A stretch of 64,000 bases of DNA from Meghimatium bilineatum (Eukaryota; Mollusca; Gastropoda; Stylommatophora; Philomycidae). Each line of letters opens with the position of its first letter. Within the stretch, counting starts at the first letter, position 1. Shown here piece by piece: positions 10,340 to 21,935 of the stretch. Both the position numbers and the translations under genes were made by a program. Below the pieces are notes generated by a model that searched no databases, was not told the DNA's origin, and worked only from the letters and a program-made list of their open reading frames with translations. The stretch spans positions 58,038,938-58,102,937 of the forward strand of contig CM067322.1 in NCBI GenBank assembly GCA_034231615.1, read 5' to 3'.

Positions 10340-12400
10340 TAGCATTTGGTCAGAATTTTTTTTTTAGGTTTATTTTTTTGCATATCTATTACTGGAACAA
10401 GATATATTTGTCACAAGTTCATTTTGAAAATTTCTTTAAAATTATTTGTAACAATAAAATAGGGTAGGTGGGAGCAAAGATCTGCACTTTTTACACTTTA
10501 GTATATTCTGACACCTAAACCTAACTACGAACAACAAACTGTCATCAGTGTATAGCTTATCTATCCATTTTACATTAGTGAGGGTATTGAAAGCATAAGT
10601 CTTACATGTAGACAAGAAAAAGAGAGTTTATTAACTTAAGTGAACGCAGATTTTTGCTCCATTTTATACACATCAAGCATGTGTCATACATTTTGTGGGG
10701 CAAAGATCCGCAGGTGAAAAGATGATACAAAGTATTATAAACTTGAGGTAGATCACCACTGTGACAGGTCTAGAAGACCAACAAGGTGTAAATGTGTGCT
10801 AAGAATAAATATGTATAGTTTTGGAACTGTAATCAGAAAAAAAACATGTTACAGTAAAAAATAGTTTATGATTTCCATTTTAAAGCTAATAATGTCTTTG
10901 TAAGGTTGGATGATTGTTATAATCATATATATCAGTCTCTCCCAGCTTTAGATCGGCATCTACAACTTCCTTATGACATCAGCATCTTCTTCATACATTT
11001 TTATGCAGTCCTTTGCCTTAATAACATGTGGTCCTTTACCCCAAATCATATTGTTAGCAATTATCATAAATTCTTATGAATAAAACAAAGTAGCCTCACA
11101 AGATAATGTGCTTAAGAACTTAACAACACAGCATATATTTCAGTTTAGACATTTAAAACATCACGATATTAATGATAACAGCAGGCAGATTGTGAGAAGC
11201 TGAAAACAAAAAAGATCAAACATAGAGAAAAAATATTTTTTCAAGATGTTGAAAATTAACCCGTCCTTTGCCTATAAAACTTCATTGTGTCAAAGATTAG
11301 AATATTGGCATCTGACATAATCATGTGTGGTATCAGGAAACAGGGACATGCCATGCTAAGATACAGAAAGGCGACTGCATCAGACAGCTGTAAAGAGGCA
11401 GCATAATAAAAAAAATAATTTGAATCATTCAATAATTAATGAAACATTTAAGGAACTATTGAAGACTTGCATCATACTGAGAAAATCTGCTACAGGCACC
11501 TGTCGGGACAACCCATAGATTCGAAATGAACTCGCTTCTGCTGTTTGCTCTCCATGAATCTTTGCCTTCCATCTACTCTATAATTTATAAATAAAAATAA
11601 TTTTGGATATTAAATGTGAACGTACCAAACTTCCAAATCAATCATTTCTACTCAAACTGTATCAGTGTAGATAATCCATGTCTGAACACAAAAATGCATA
11701 ATATATAGGCATAGTGCTTTAATTGTGTTAGTTATTCACAAAAATCAGACCTGTTTCTCTGAGAATTGAAGGTAGATCTAAGACTTTGATCAACATTTTT
11801 GTCACATTTTTCTTACAAAATGTCATAATTCTGTTTAGGTATGTTACCAGTAATTGCCAGGTTGAATTTTAATAATTAAGTCATTCATTATGGAATATTT
11901 TTAACGTTTGAGCAGAATTAATTTTTTTAGTTATATTTTATTTGCACATCCATCACAGGAACAAGAAGTAGTACTACTAAATATATTTAAATTATAATGT
12001 AACATGTATGCCCTATTTTGAAACATAAATAAACAGAGAATGTGGTTGTTATCACAAGTTTATTTTGAATGAAATTGCTTTTATTATTTAAAATAAAATA
12101 TAATTTATAAATTAAAAATAAAAACAATTTTTGACATGAAACATGAGCTTACTAAATTTCTGAATCAATAACATCCACTCAAACTGTATCAGTTTTGTGG
12201 ATAATCCAACTTTAAACAGAAAAATGTATAGTAGATAGGCAAAATGCTTCAATTATGTTTGTTATCTGAGTGGTTCTCTGAAATTTGAAGATAGATCTAA
12301 GACTGTGATTGACATTTTTTATCAGATTTTTCTTACAAATTGGCATAAATCTGCTTAGGTATGTTGCCAGTTATTGTCTAGTTGGATTTCAATAATTAAT
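10340..12400. repeat. Local diverged duplications
   Basis: 11577-11880 and about 12100-12400 are direct duplicates. Both contain ACTCAAACTGTATCAGT, then GATAGATCTAAGACT-like and TTTTTCTTACAAA blocks. 10340-10450 matches 11905-12090, sharing a GCATATC-ATTAC-GGAACAAG-type segment and TCACAAGTTCATTTTGAA. I saw no coding content here. Confidence 0.65.
10461..10600 (+). repeat. Dispersed repeat, copy 1
   Basis: This stretch starts AGGGTAGGTGGGAGCAAAG and contains TATTCTGACA and CAGTGTATAGCTTATC. It matches the reverse complement of 20340-20480. It could be a non-autonomous DNA element end; no TIR pair could be confirmed. Confidence 0.5.
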
Positions 12401-12584
12401 GCGACCAAAGTAAATAAAATAGTTATACTTTCACATGGCATCAATCGGAACCATGCTTATGTTGATATAAATACAGAAAATACTTAAATTAGCAAAAACA
12501 AGTAAGGATCTTTAAAGACACCACCTAATCCCGGATGTGGCCTGTGGATCGATTAAAAGACATCATGTATCGAGTTAATATTGA

Positions 12585-12780
12585 TACTCATTTATTAGAT
12601 ACATTTTGTTAGTTAATATTTGGTAGTCATTCATTAGACACATTTTGTTAGTTAATATTTGGTAATCATTCATTAGACACATTTTGTTAGGAATATTTGG
12701 TAGTCATTCATTAGACATTTTGTTAGTTAATATTTGGTAGTCATTCATTAGACATATTTTGCTAGTTAATATTTGTGTTT
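12585..12780. repeat. 39-bp tandem array, second block
   Basis: About five units of the same TTTTGTTAGTTAATATTTGG family found at 7685-7897. A further short block is at 13541-13600. Confidence 0.8.
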
Positions 12781-14311
12781 TCCTATGTTTTTTATCTTAT
12801 TTTACATAGAACTTATTATTCTGGTTTTGTTAATTGAAAATAGCCCATTGGTCTACAGTACCTTACAATAGCAAGAAATACTGAAGACTAAGGAAGATGG
12901 AGGAAGTCAGAAGAGATCAAAAATTGTATAACTAGGCAATTTTGAAAATAGTTAATTTAAGTGTTGAAAAGAAGATTTGTGAATAAATGTAATAGCAGTG
13001 AGACGTAATAATGATGATGCTGTCAAGTAGACATTGCTAGTTGCTACCTATTACATTTTATATCATCTTGAAACAGCAAGTTATCTGGAGATTGCTTACC
13101 AATAATGATTGTTCCATTCACTCTCATTTGCTGTTTCACAATTTTATTTATAACCCAGATCACCATTCTTATTTTGTCAGATATCATTCTATATCTTCTG
13201 TGTTCATGATGAAGATTATATTCATCTCCAAGATAAGCTGCATTTCTTCTCTAAACCAGCTGACCTGATCTATTATCAAGAGTCATTGTAAGCTGTGAAT
13301 GGCATACATTCCAACTCTACATGGGCATTTTTGTGTGTAAAAACAGCAACCTGTATCTGTATTAATGTCGGTATAGCTGATTCTCAGATGAAATTGATGC
13401 CTGCTGGTTGCTTTGAAGATTATGGAAGATCTGTCAGTGAATATATTTTTTCCAGTGAAAATCATTTTATACATTGATAATCTTTCTATTCCTTCCACTA
13501 CTGGTTCTTCTGTCAGTTGTCTCCTTTAGTAAGTGTCATCATTTTGACACATTTTGTTAGTTAATATGTGGTAGTCATTAATTAGACACATTCTGTCATT
13601 GAATGACAGTCTGTCATTCTTCTTATTTTATTTGTCCAGAAAAGGATAGTTTGTACTTTGTACCAGTTTTTGTTATACCCATTTCAGTTGTTCATATTTT
13701 GTCTTCCAGTAACGCATGTGCTATTATTCTAGTCATGTTACCTGATATTTAGTGTCATGAATGGCATTGTTGATAAGCTTGATGCCAGAGTTAGCGTATT
13801 TGTACATATGTTCTAGTCATCATATTTTATTTTGTATATACAAATATATACATGTAAATGGAAAACGTCAGGCTCTGTGAGTGTGTTTGTGACAGCCAGG
13901 TTCAAATCTTACCGCATGCAAAATTTTGAAAACTGGTCACAAATCAATATTGATATACACACCAGCACCCACATTGAGATTCAAACACCTATGGATGTGT
14001 CATGTGCAATGATGATATCTTGATTAACTAACTAACCCACATTGATGCTTAGCTCATTTCAGCTAGTTAAAGGTGTCAGCATAATAGCATTTATACAGTT
14101 GCCCAGGCAACAAATTCGAACTTCTTCTCAGCTCAGATTTTCAACTGTGCAGACTAGAGAATTGATAGTTTAGAGTTCTAAACTGCCACCTACTAGTATA
14201 TATTAGTAACTTAGGTAATGATTAAATCACAATGGTAGTGCTCTGTGCAAACTCTCAGATGTCAGACTGTGGTAGCCATGATACAGTAATGAATAGGTCC
14301 TACATTTATAT
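12781..14311. other. No recognisable gene; one B-box-like site
   Basis: Intergenic sequence. A pol III B-box-like GGTTCAAATCT at 13899-13909 sits in a tRNA-like context, perhaps a degraded SINE head. No other support was seen. Confidence 0.4.
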
Positions 14312-14602
14312 TATAGTCCGTTCAGATTCGTTTGCCGAGATGTTATGATTTATAATTCAAAAAGTTCTTGATGATTTCACATGAATTCTGGCATACGTTG
14401 TTAAAATGTCCATGTCGCGAAAACATATGTGTTACTTGATGTCTAGCTGTAACGGTTATTTGAAAGCGGCGAATTCTTTTGATGTTTGCCCATGTAAATA
14501 TTATTTCGACCATAAACAAAATATTTTACAGTAATCTAGTGCAATGATGACCCATAGGCGTGTCCACAAAATTTTACATGGTGGCAGGTGTAAAAAAATT
14601 TA

Positions 14603-14779
14603 AAATATATCTTTTGTTCGTAGAGTCAATTTGATATTGTTCCATGCTCTTGGTGTGAGTTTCACAAATGTTGTCGCTGCCTTTGAAATAAGTACATATA
14701 TTTCTTCATGTAAGGAAATTTTGTCTGTAATAGTTGATCCAAGATATCTGAACTTCTGTATTGAATCAAGCGGGCTAAT
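14603..14779 (-). pseudogene. Captured reverse transcriptase fragment, copy 2
   Basis: The same 59-codon open segment as in copy 1, at the equivalent position between transposase and TIR, containing the KFRYLGSTI core. Its presence in both copies shows that it was acquired before the two insertions. Confidence 0.75.
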
Positions 14780-14921
14780 TTTTATAAGTAATGGTTGATG
14801 GTTTGCTTATAACATTTTTTTGAATTGCTTGGGTGGTATTGAGCAATGAAATGTTTTACAAATCAACTTGTAAATTTTGCAAATCAAACTTTTTTTAGTG
14901 TAGACTTAATCAGAGTAATGA

Positions 14922-16205
14922 TCATTCATATTCAGACGAGTCAAATAGGTCGATTACTGTTTTCGGCTGAACAAACAACAAACCTTCCTTTTTCCAATAT
15001 TCCTCTTCTTGGCGTAACACATGATCCTCACATTTCACCTAGTAGTCTTTATGTATATTTGATAGAGCCTGATTTGTAAGTGTCTCAATATCACATAATT
15101 TGAAAGTTGTATTTGTAGATGCTACGTGTCCTTTAACTTTTGCCCAAATTAGCTCTATAGGATTTAAGTGTGCATGATATGGAGGTAGTCTCAAACATCT
15201 ATGACCATGTTCTTCAATTAACTTGTCTATTTTAAATATCTTTGTTCGTTGTGTCTGTTTTACAAGGTTAAGCAATTCGGGTTTCAAGTACCTGTCGGTA
15301 ACTGGTATGTGTTCTTTTATGAGCCACGTTTTGATTGCATCTTTTTTACTTGATGATGTTGGGATTCTATCTTCTACGTTCACTACGTTATGGTATGAAG
15401 CATTGTCCATTATCAGACAAGAAGGTCTATCTAATATTGGAAGAATACTTTTTTCGATCCAGTCTTCGAATATGTGCCCATTCATTTCGGAGTGGTAGTC
15501 TCTATTGTCAATGGATTTTGAAATGAAAATTAGATGAGCATTCTGCAACAACCCATTATGTCTGCTACCTGCATGTGCAACTATCAAACGTTGCCCTTTA
15601 CTACTTGGTACTGATCTTTTAATACTTCCATCTGCTAACTGCCATTCCTTTTCATTTGTATGATGAGCGTTGATCCAAGTTTCATCTAAATACACAATAT
15701 CATAACCATTCTCGCGCATTCCCTTCACTTCACGTAAATACTTGCTTCTAAGAGCTACCAGATGTGGCTTTTCACAAATAATGTTTTTTCCACCAGCATA
15801 CTTTCTAAAGGTGAAGCCTGCATTTCTTACAGTTTTCCATAATAAAGTTTTTGATATTTCAATGTCGTTATTAGTTTTCAGCCAAATCTTCAACTTTCTA
15901 AGTGTCACTTCTTCGTTTTTATCAAACATTCTACATATTTCTCTTTTTACTACGTCCTTATCGAAACTGTCTATCTTTTTTTTCCTTCCTTGCTTTCGTG
16001 AATTTGTTGGCAATAAATATCCGCTTGCTTCCACTATTCGATCAAATGAACGTTTACACAAACCTAAAATATGCATTGTTCTCTTCTCAGGATTTGATAA
16101 AGAACAATAAAGATGTCCCTTTTTACGCTCTCTGCAGAAGTATTGATAAATCTTTATAGCAATGTTATGCTCAGTAAAATATTTCGCTTTCAGATTCATT
16201 CTCAC
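14922..16205 (-). pseudogene. DDE transposase, copy 2, one premature stop
   Basis: Open from Met 16205 for 388 codons with the complete DDE core: LDETW, IMDNASYH and NPIELIW. A TGG-to-TAG change stops it at 15039-15041, just after SNIHKDY, about 39 residues before the end seen in copy 1. The homologous tail, ending at a stop at 14922-14924, is still present downstream. The catalytic domain is complete, so activity of the shortened protein cannot be excluded. It lacks the frameshift found in copy 1. Confidence 0.88.
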
Positions 16206-16699
16206 ATAGACTTGCAGAAGGTAATATGCTTAGTGCCGCCTACTTTCTGTAAATATTGAGACGTGCCTCTGACTTGTGACTTGAAATCGAGTCAATAGCC
16301 GTTTTTGATTTCACATAATTCTAAGTTCAGGAAAAATAATATTTGGTGCTAAACGGGAATTTCCATATGTAACATTGCTTTATACAAATGTACAGTGGAA
16401 ACAACTACTTTTAGAACGGTGCACATTCTACCGTGAGGGTCATGCCTTTATATTTAATAATCAGCTGTGAGATGTAAGCATCTACATAATCCAGCGGTTG
16501 TTTATAATTTAGATTAACTTTTTTTTAATATAGGTTAAATAAGGTATCTTTGATACTGGATCACATTTCTTTGATAAAAAAATATTTCTATAGCGACATT
16601 ATTATTCTAAACCTAACTTCAAAGGATCAATCCAAATGAACAATACGTTTTTGATAAAAATAATTTAACATCTCGGCAAACGAATCTGAACGGACTATA

Positions 16700-17339
16700 G
16701 TAATTTCTCAAAATCACTATGGATTATGATTCTGATAGTAAGAATTTCTTGAGAATCACATTATTTTTTCAAAGTAACTATAGTAACACATTAGTTTCAT
16801 TATGATATGACATAGTGTGGATCTAATGTTTCCACTGGATTACATATAAGACTAAATCTAACTCTAGAGAACAATTTATTCAACAAGGTAAGTTACCTTT
16901 TCATGTTTTATTTATTTCCCCAGAGATATTATGTTAGTTTGGTTATGAAACTACATACATACAATAGACTTATGTGTGTTAAGTGTGTAAATGATGTTTT
17001 CAGGGTTGCCACATTGGAAAATAAATAAAGATTAGTAATTTCGTTTTAAAAAGTTTTGTATTTGATTTTGTTTTCCCATCTTTGCAACTTTCTCACACCT
17101 CTTGTATCACACATTCACAAACAAAACTAAAACAAAAATATGCAGTGTTCAATGCTTTATTTATATGTGCAAACATTATTTTAAAATCACTGAGAACAAG
17201 TTATTGTGTTTTTCAAAACGCACCAAAAATAACCTAAATTTTAAAAAAAGAATTCGTGGCAGGGGATAGATTGTGTGGTTTTAATGGTTAATTGAAACAT
17301 CATGTTTTTAAAAAAGGGGAAGTTGGTAACATATCTTAT
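16700..17339. other. No recognisable gene
   Basis: AT-rich sequence with no coding or repeat structure that I can support. Confidence 0.5.
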
Positions 17340-17530
17340 TCAGGATATAGTGATAAATCCAGCATTTTGTGATTGTACTGATTTTCTAGGCTATATCTTA
17401 TGTTGAATAGGTTGCCATTGGCTTCTGAAAAGTCAGGATGCACAATTGTCTGCAGCAAGATTTGAACCTGGTAACTTGGTGGCTCTCCACCACAGAACCC
17501 AGACCATATTGTATAGGACAATGCTATTCA
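17340..17530 (-). mobile_element. Possible tRNA-derived SINE, different family
   Basis: On the minus strand a B-box-like CCAGGTTCAAATC (17459-17471) follows an A-box-like GGTCTGGG-TTCTGTGG segment at tRNA spacing. No second copy long enough to confirm a family is visible; 13899-13909 shares only the B-box core. Weakly supported. Confidence 0.35.
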
Positions 17531-17944
17531 AGTATTGTTGAATTTTTAACCACCTCTAATACAACCAATCCAATGTGCACGACTGGCTTTTGAGCCACAA
17601 GCAAATTTTGCCTGGTTATATTTTCCCCACCATCCACTCTAGCACAGTGCTTATAGCTGATTGTTAGTATAGTCAAATGTTGTCAGTATCATGTTGAACG
17701 TTTTAGTTAGAGAAAGATGAAAGCTACAAGTTCATATTAGATACTTGGTGCTGATGAGAAATATCTAATAAGATACATAGGCATATGTCTATAGATGGAC
17801 AAGGTAAAACTTGCAATCAGAGATGAGAATGAAAGATTACATTTGAACACATACAAGTAAGAAAATTATGATCAGGTAGAACATGGATTGCATATTCATG
17901 GCAGAGTATGATTGAGTGAAAATAGAAATATGAAAATTGATTTC

Positions 17945-18760
17945 ATGAATTCTCCTAGGAAAAAACTAGGATAACTGATTTTGTGAGTACTATTGGCTCA
18001 ATGTAAGGATAACTGATTTAGTGATAACTCCTGACTGAATGTACTTCCCAGTGGCCATGTTGTTAGAATGCTGTTCTCAGACCCTTGAGGTAACGAGTTA
18101 AATTCACAGTTGGGACAGGATTTTTTCTTTCGGAGGTGCAATCGAAATCCTTCCTGTACATGTCATGGCGTCTGCTATGACAAAGTGGCTTTTATTTCTA
18201 CAGCCTATAGAAAGCTCCCTGCACTCCTTCACAGGAAAACATCCAGTAATGAAAGTTTTCCTGACTAAGCAACGTTAAACTAAGATAACATTATTTTGTA
18301 TTACTTCTGACTAAATGGAATATGACATTAGGATAATAGATTTTCCATATTAAGAAGGAAGTTAGGTTTTTTCCATCATGTGAAGAGAGGATGGAATTGA
18401 AAGAGTGATGTTGGAAGTGGTGATAGAAGGCCGTATAGGCAGAGCCGACCAATATGTCATCAGACAAGAGATATTTAGGAATGCATGCACATGTTGCTAG
18501 AGGAGACAGGACAACTTGCCAGAGACTGCTTGATTTCAGGATATTCATAAGGAAGACTACATTCTGGAAAGAATATGTCACATGACATAACAGATTTTTT
18601 TATTACTCCTGACTGAATGGCATTAAATTAGAATAACATAATTTTTTATCACGACTGAGTGGAATATTAAATTAGAATAACATACTTTTTTATTACTTCT
18701 GACTGAATGGGACATTAAATTAGGATAACAAAATTGTAATTACCTCTAATTGAAGTAAGG
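17945..18760. repeat. Degenerate ~56-bp tandem array
   Basis: Recurring ATAACTGATTTTGTG, TACTTCTGACTGAATGG and CATTAAATTAGGATAAC blocks occur at about 17945-18040, 18283-18345 and 18590-18760. A SINE sits inside the array at 18047-18285. Confidence 0.65.
18047..18285 (+). mobile_element. tRNA-derived SINE, second copy
   Basis: Shares CTCAGACCCTTGAGGT in the head, and in the body CCTTCCTGTACATG, GTCTGCTATG, CAAAGTGG and CACAGGAAAACAT, with the SINE at 6721-6921. The B box is degraded (GAGTTAAATTC). It lies within a tandem array and its TSDs are not clear. Confidence 0.75.
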
Positions 18761-19489
18761 TTTGAAGTAATAAGAATTTGTTGGCTAACTGCTAGAGAGT
18801 TCTACCAACTCCTGGCTGAATTGTGGGCTAAGATAACTTTCGAATAACAGCAGCCCCTATGTCTAGCAAAGCTTATCTTGTTTTTTGGGGTAATATACTG
18901 GGATGTAGACAAAGCCTTGTTGCCTCCATGTTTTTTATTTGAATCATGATCTCAAGGATCTGCATAATAAATATTGTGACTGATTTATTTTAACGAGCAC
19001 AATTTATCATTCATCAGTTCATGCGCTATTTTCAATTGAAGGTTGGCTTCACATACAACTTAATATTGTTGGATCTTTTCTACTTCTCCTTAATTAATTC
19101 TCATTTTCTGTTGGTTGACAAGATATGATCCAGACTACAGAATGCATTGCATCATGGTTTACTGCATGTTACTGTAGTGATATCTGCACCTTTTGACCTA
19201 GTTAGTTACTTTTGAAGTGACATATCCAACTTTAACTTGGGTTTTTTTTAAATCGCTTTAACTTTTAGATTCCCAACCTAGTAACTGCTTCATTTTATAG
19301 AAGCAATGTTACCTGTAACTCCACCTCATAGAAGCAAAGTGATCCATGACCTGATACATTTAAAAAATATCTTAAAATAGAGTAAAAAGACACCAAAAAT
19401 ATGTTCTCATTAGGCCCTTTAGGCCTACAATAATTTCAATAGTTTAACTAATGACATATTTAATGGAATAATTAAATGGATGCATGGAT
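18761..19489. other. No recognisable gene
   Basis: No coding motif or strong repeat structure seen. Confidence 0.5.
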
Positions 19490-20004
19490 GCACATTCTCT
19501 GCTATTCATAGATGCACGATCCCTGTCGGTTATAGCTGCACAATATTCACGGATCATAGTTGTACGGCCTCCGCAAATAATAGATGCACGACCTCCGCCG
19601 ATGCACAATATTTGCTATTCATAGATGCACGATCCCCGCTATACATAGATGCACGATCTCCGCTATTCATAGATACACATACCCCGCTATTCATAGATGC
19701 ACGATCTCCGCTATTCATAGATACACATTCCCCGCTTTTCATAGATGCACGTTCTCCGCCAGTTATAGATGCACAATCTCCGCCGGTCATAGATACACGA
19801 TCTCCGCCAGTCATAATTGCACGTTCTCCGCTATTCATCGATGCACGATCTCCGCTATTCATAGATGCACGATCTCCGCTATTCATAGATGCACGTTCTC
19901 CGCCAGTCATAGATGCACGATCTCCGCCGGTCATAACTGCACTAACTCTGCCGGTCATAGATGCACGTTCTCCGCTATTCATAGATGCACGTTCTCCGCT
20001 ATTC
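19490..20004. repeat. 24-bp minisatellite, about 22 units
   Basis: The consensus unit is roughly GCACGATCTCCGCTATTC plus ATAGAT. One unit is shortened to 17 bp (near 19587-19603). Because 24 is a multiple of three and the unit has no stop in several frames, long open frames appear on both strands (224 and 167 codons plus, 186 codons minus). The plus frames read as an eight-residue DARSPLFI-type or HRCTISAI-type repeat. Nothing else supports a protein. Confidence 0.9.
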
Positions 20005-20032
20005 TGTATAGTTTCAAATGGATCTACGCACC

Positions 20033-20115
20033 CATTCTCTGTATTAATTTTTTGTTCATATGTACGTATTTTCATTCTCTGTATTAATTTTTTTTCATAT
20101 GTACGTATTTTCATT
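20033..20115. repeat. ~40-bp direct duplication
   Basis: Two tandem copies of a TTCTCTGTATTAATTTTTT plus CATATGTACGTATTTTCA unit directly follow the 24-bp minisatellite. Confidence 0.8.
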
Positions 20116-20339
20116 TTTTTCGTATTAAAGTTACATAAAGATACATATGCCTAGTCTTTGTGCTCTATATTTTTCCCACACTATGACTGGCTATGTTAAG
20201 ATAGGAAGTAACGTTGTTATTTTGCTGGTTTCGTCAATTTTCCCATGATTTCGTAATTGTTTTTGCCTGCGCGTGTTTGCCCCAAAAATTAGGGCAAAGG
20301 TGGGATTTTACTCATGTTCCTAAAATCTCATTTTAAGGA

Positions 20340-20480
20340 CTAAACGTGATTGTATGTTGTAAATACTCTGACGATTGTTAGATGGATTGATAAGCTACAC
20401 ACTGCTGCTAATTTGGTTTCTTATATGTAGGTCTATTTGTCAGAATATGCAAAAAAGTGAAAAATGAGCATCATTGGCCC
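20340..20480 (-). repeat. Dispersed repeat, copy 2
   Basis: The reverse complement matches 10461-10600, sharing GTAGCTTATC, TATTCTGACA and the AGGGTAG start. Nearby 20280-20310 has GCCCCAAAAATTAGGGC, a short palindrome. Confidence 0.5.
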
Positions 20481-20495
20481 CGGCTACCCTAAATC

Positions 20496-21935
20496 TCAGA
20501 AGAATAAAATACTAATGACATTTTACTTTAGCTATTTAATAAAGGAATATAGATAAATCCCTGAAAAATGAAATACTAATGACATTTTACTTTAGCTATT
20601 TAATAAAGGAATATAGATAAATCACTGAAAAATGAAATACTAATGACATTTTACTTTAGTTCTTCAAACAGGAATATAGATAAATCTCAAAGGAATAAAA
20701 TACTAAAGACATTATACTTTTGTTATTTAAGCAGGAATATAGATAGAAGAATGAAATACTAATGACATTTTATTTTAGTTATTTAAGCAGGAACATAGAT
20801 AAATCTCAGAAGAATGAAATACTAATGACATTTTACTTTAGTTATTTAAGCAGGAATATAGATAAATGAAATACTAATGACATTTTACTTTAGTTATTTA
20901 AGCAGGAACATAGATAAATCTCAAAGGAATAAAATACTAAAGACATTATACTTTTGTTATTTAAGCAGGAATATAGATAGAAGAATGAAATACTAATGAC
21001 ATTTTACTTTAATTATTTAAGCAATAATATAGAGAGAAGTACAAACAAGTTAAAAATGAGAGTTATAAAATGCTACATCTATTCCATATTAATGTATGGC
21101 TCAGAAACATGGACACTAAATAAACAATTAAAAGACAAAATTGATGCCTTTGAGATGTGGGTATATAGAAGAATAGGGAGAACATCATGGAAAGAGAAGA
21201 AAACAAATAAAGAGGTGCTAAAGACACTTAATATGAAGAAAGAACTACTAAGAGAAATAAAGATCAGGCAAATAAAATACTTTGGACACATTAAAAGACA
21301 TGACACTATATTGAAGACCTTACTTGAGGGTAAAGTCAGAGGGAAGCGAGCAAGAGGTAGGCAGAGATACAAGTGGGAGAGTAACATTACACGATGGACA
21401 GGTTACAGTCTAGCAGAGTGCACCACCAAGACAAGAGACAGGAGATGTTGGAGATACGTTGCAGCCAACCTTCGTTGCGGAGACGGCACTTAATGATGAT
21501 GATAGAAAGAAGAATGAAAATATTAATGACATTTTACTTGAGTTATTTAAGCAGAAATATAGATAAACCTCAGAGGAATGAAATACTAATGACATTTTAA
21601 TTTAGTTAGTTATTGAAGCAAGAATATAGATAAATCTCAGGAGAATGAAATACTAATGACATTTTACTTTGATTATTTAAGCAAGAATATAGATAAATGA
21701 AATAATGAAATACTAATGACATTTTACTTTAGTTATTTCAGCAGGAACATAGATAAATCTCAGAAGAATGAAATATTAATGACATTTTAATTTAGTTAGT
21801 TATTGAAGCAAGAATATAGAAGAATGAAATACTAATAACATTTTAGTTTGGTTTTTTAAGAAAAAAGGAATATAGATGAATGAAATAATGACAAACTAAT
21901 GACATTTACTTTAGTTAATACAAAACGAATATAGA
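20496..21935. repeat. ~64-bp tandem array split by a LINE
   Basis: Units built on GAAATACTAATGACATTTTA then CTTTAGTTATTTAAGCAGGA and ATATAGATAAATCTCAGAAG, with the first two units exactly 64 bp apart. The array runs to about 21020, is interrupted by a LINE RT fragment, and resumes at about 21500. Confidence 0.85.
21025..21510 (+). mobile_element. LINE RT C-terminal fragment nested in the array
   Basis: Open for about 145 codons from the first Met of the LINE part. It contains LMYGSETWTLNKQLKDKIDA, FEMWVYRRIGRTSW, RQIKYFGHIKRHD, GKRARGRQRYKW and WRYVAANL. This is the thumb and tail region of RTE/Jockey-type LINE reverse transcriptases. It ends with a (GAT)n tail near 21493-21506. It lies inside the 64-bp array and is 5'-truncated. 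A degenerate relative is at 32430-32690. Confidence 0.85.

Larger units (their letters stand above)
14314..16697 (-). mobile_element. IS630/Tc1/mariner-type DNA transposon, copy 2
   Basis: 2384 bp with TIRs beginning TAGTCCGTTCAGATTCG and TA duplicated at 14312-14313 and 16698-16699. It is in the opposite orientation to copy 1, separated from it by a 4-kb spacer. Both TIRs of this copy carry T at TIR position 14, whereas both TIRs of copy 1 carry A. Internal sequence is nearly identical to copy 1, including the captured RT fragment. Confidence 0.9.

Noticed and set aside
19480-20154. 224-codon open frame (and 186-codon minus frame) as a repetitive protein gene
   Set aside because: Openness is explained by a stop-free 24-bp minisatellite; frames are open on both strands and there is no unique coding flank.
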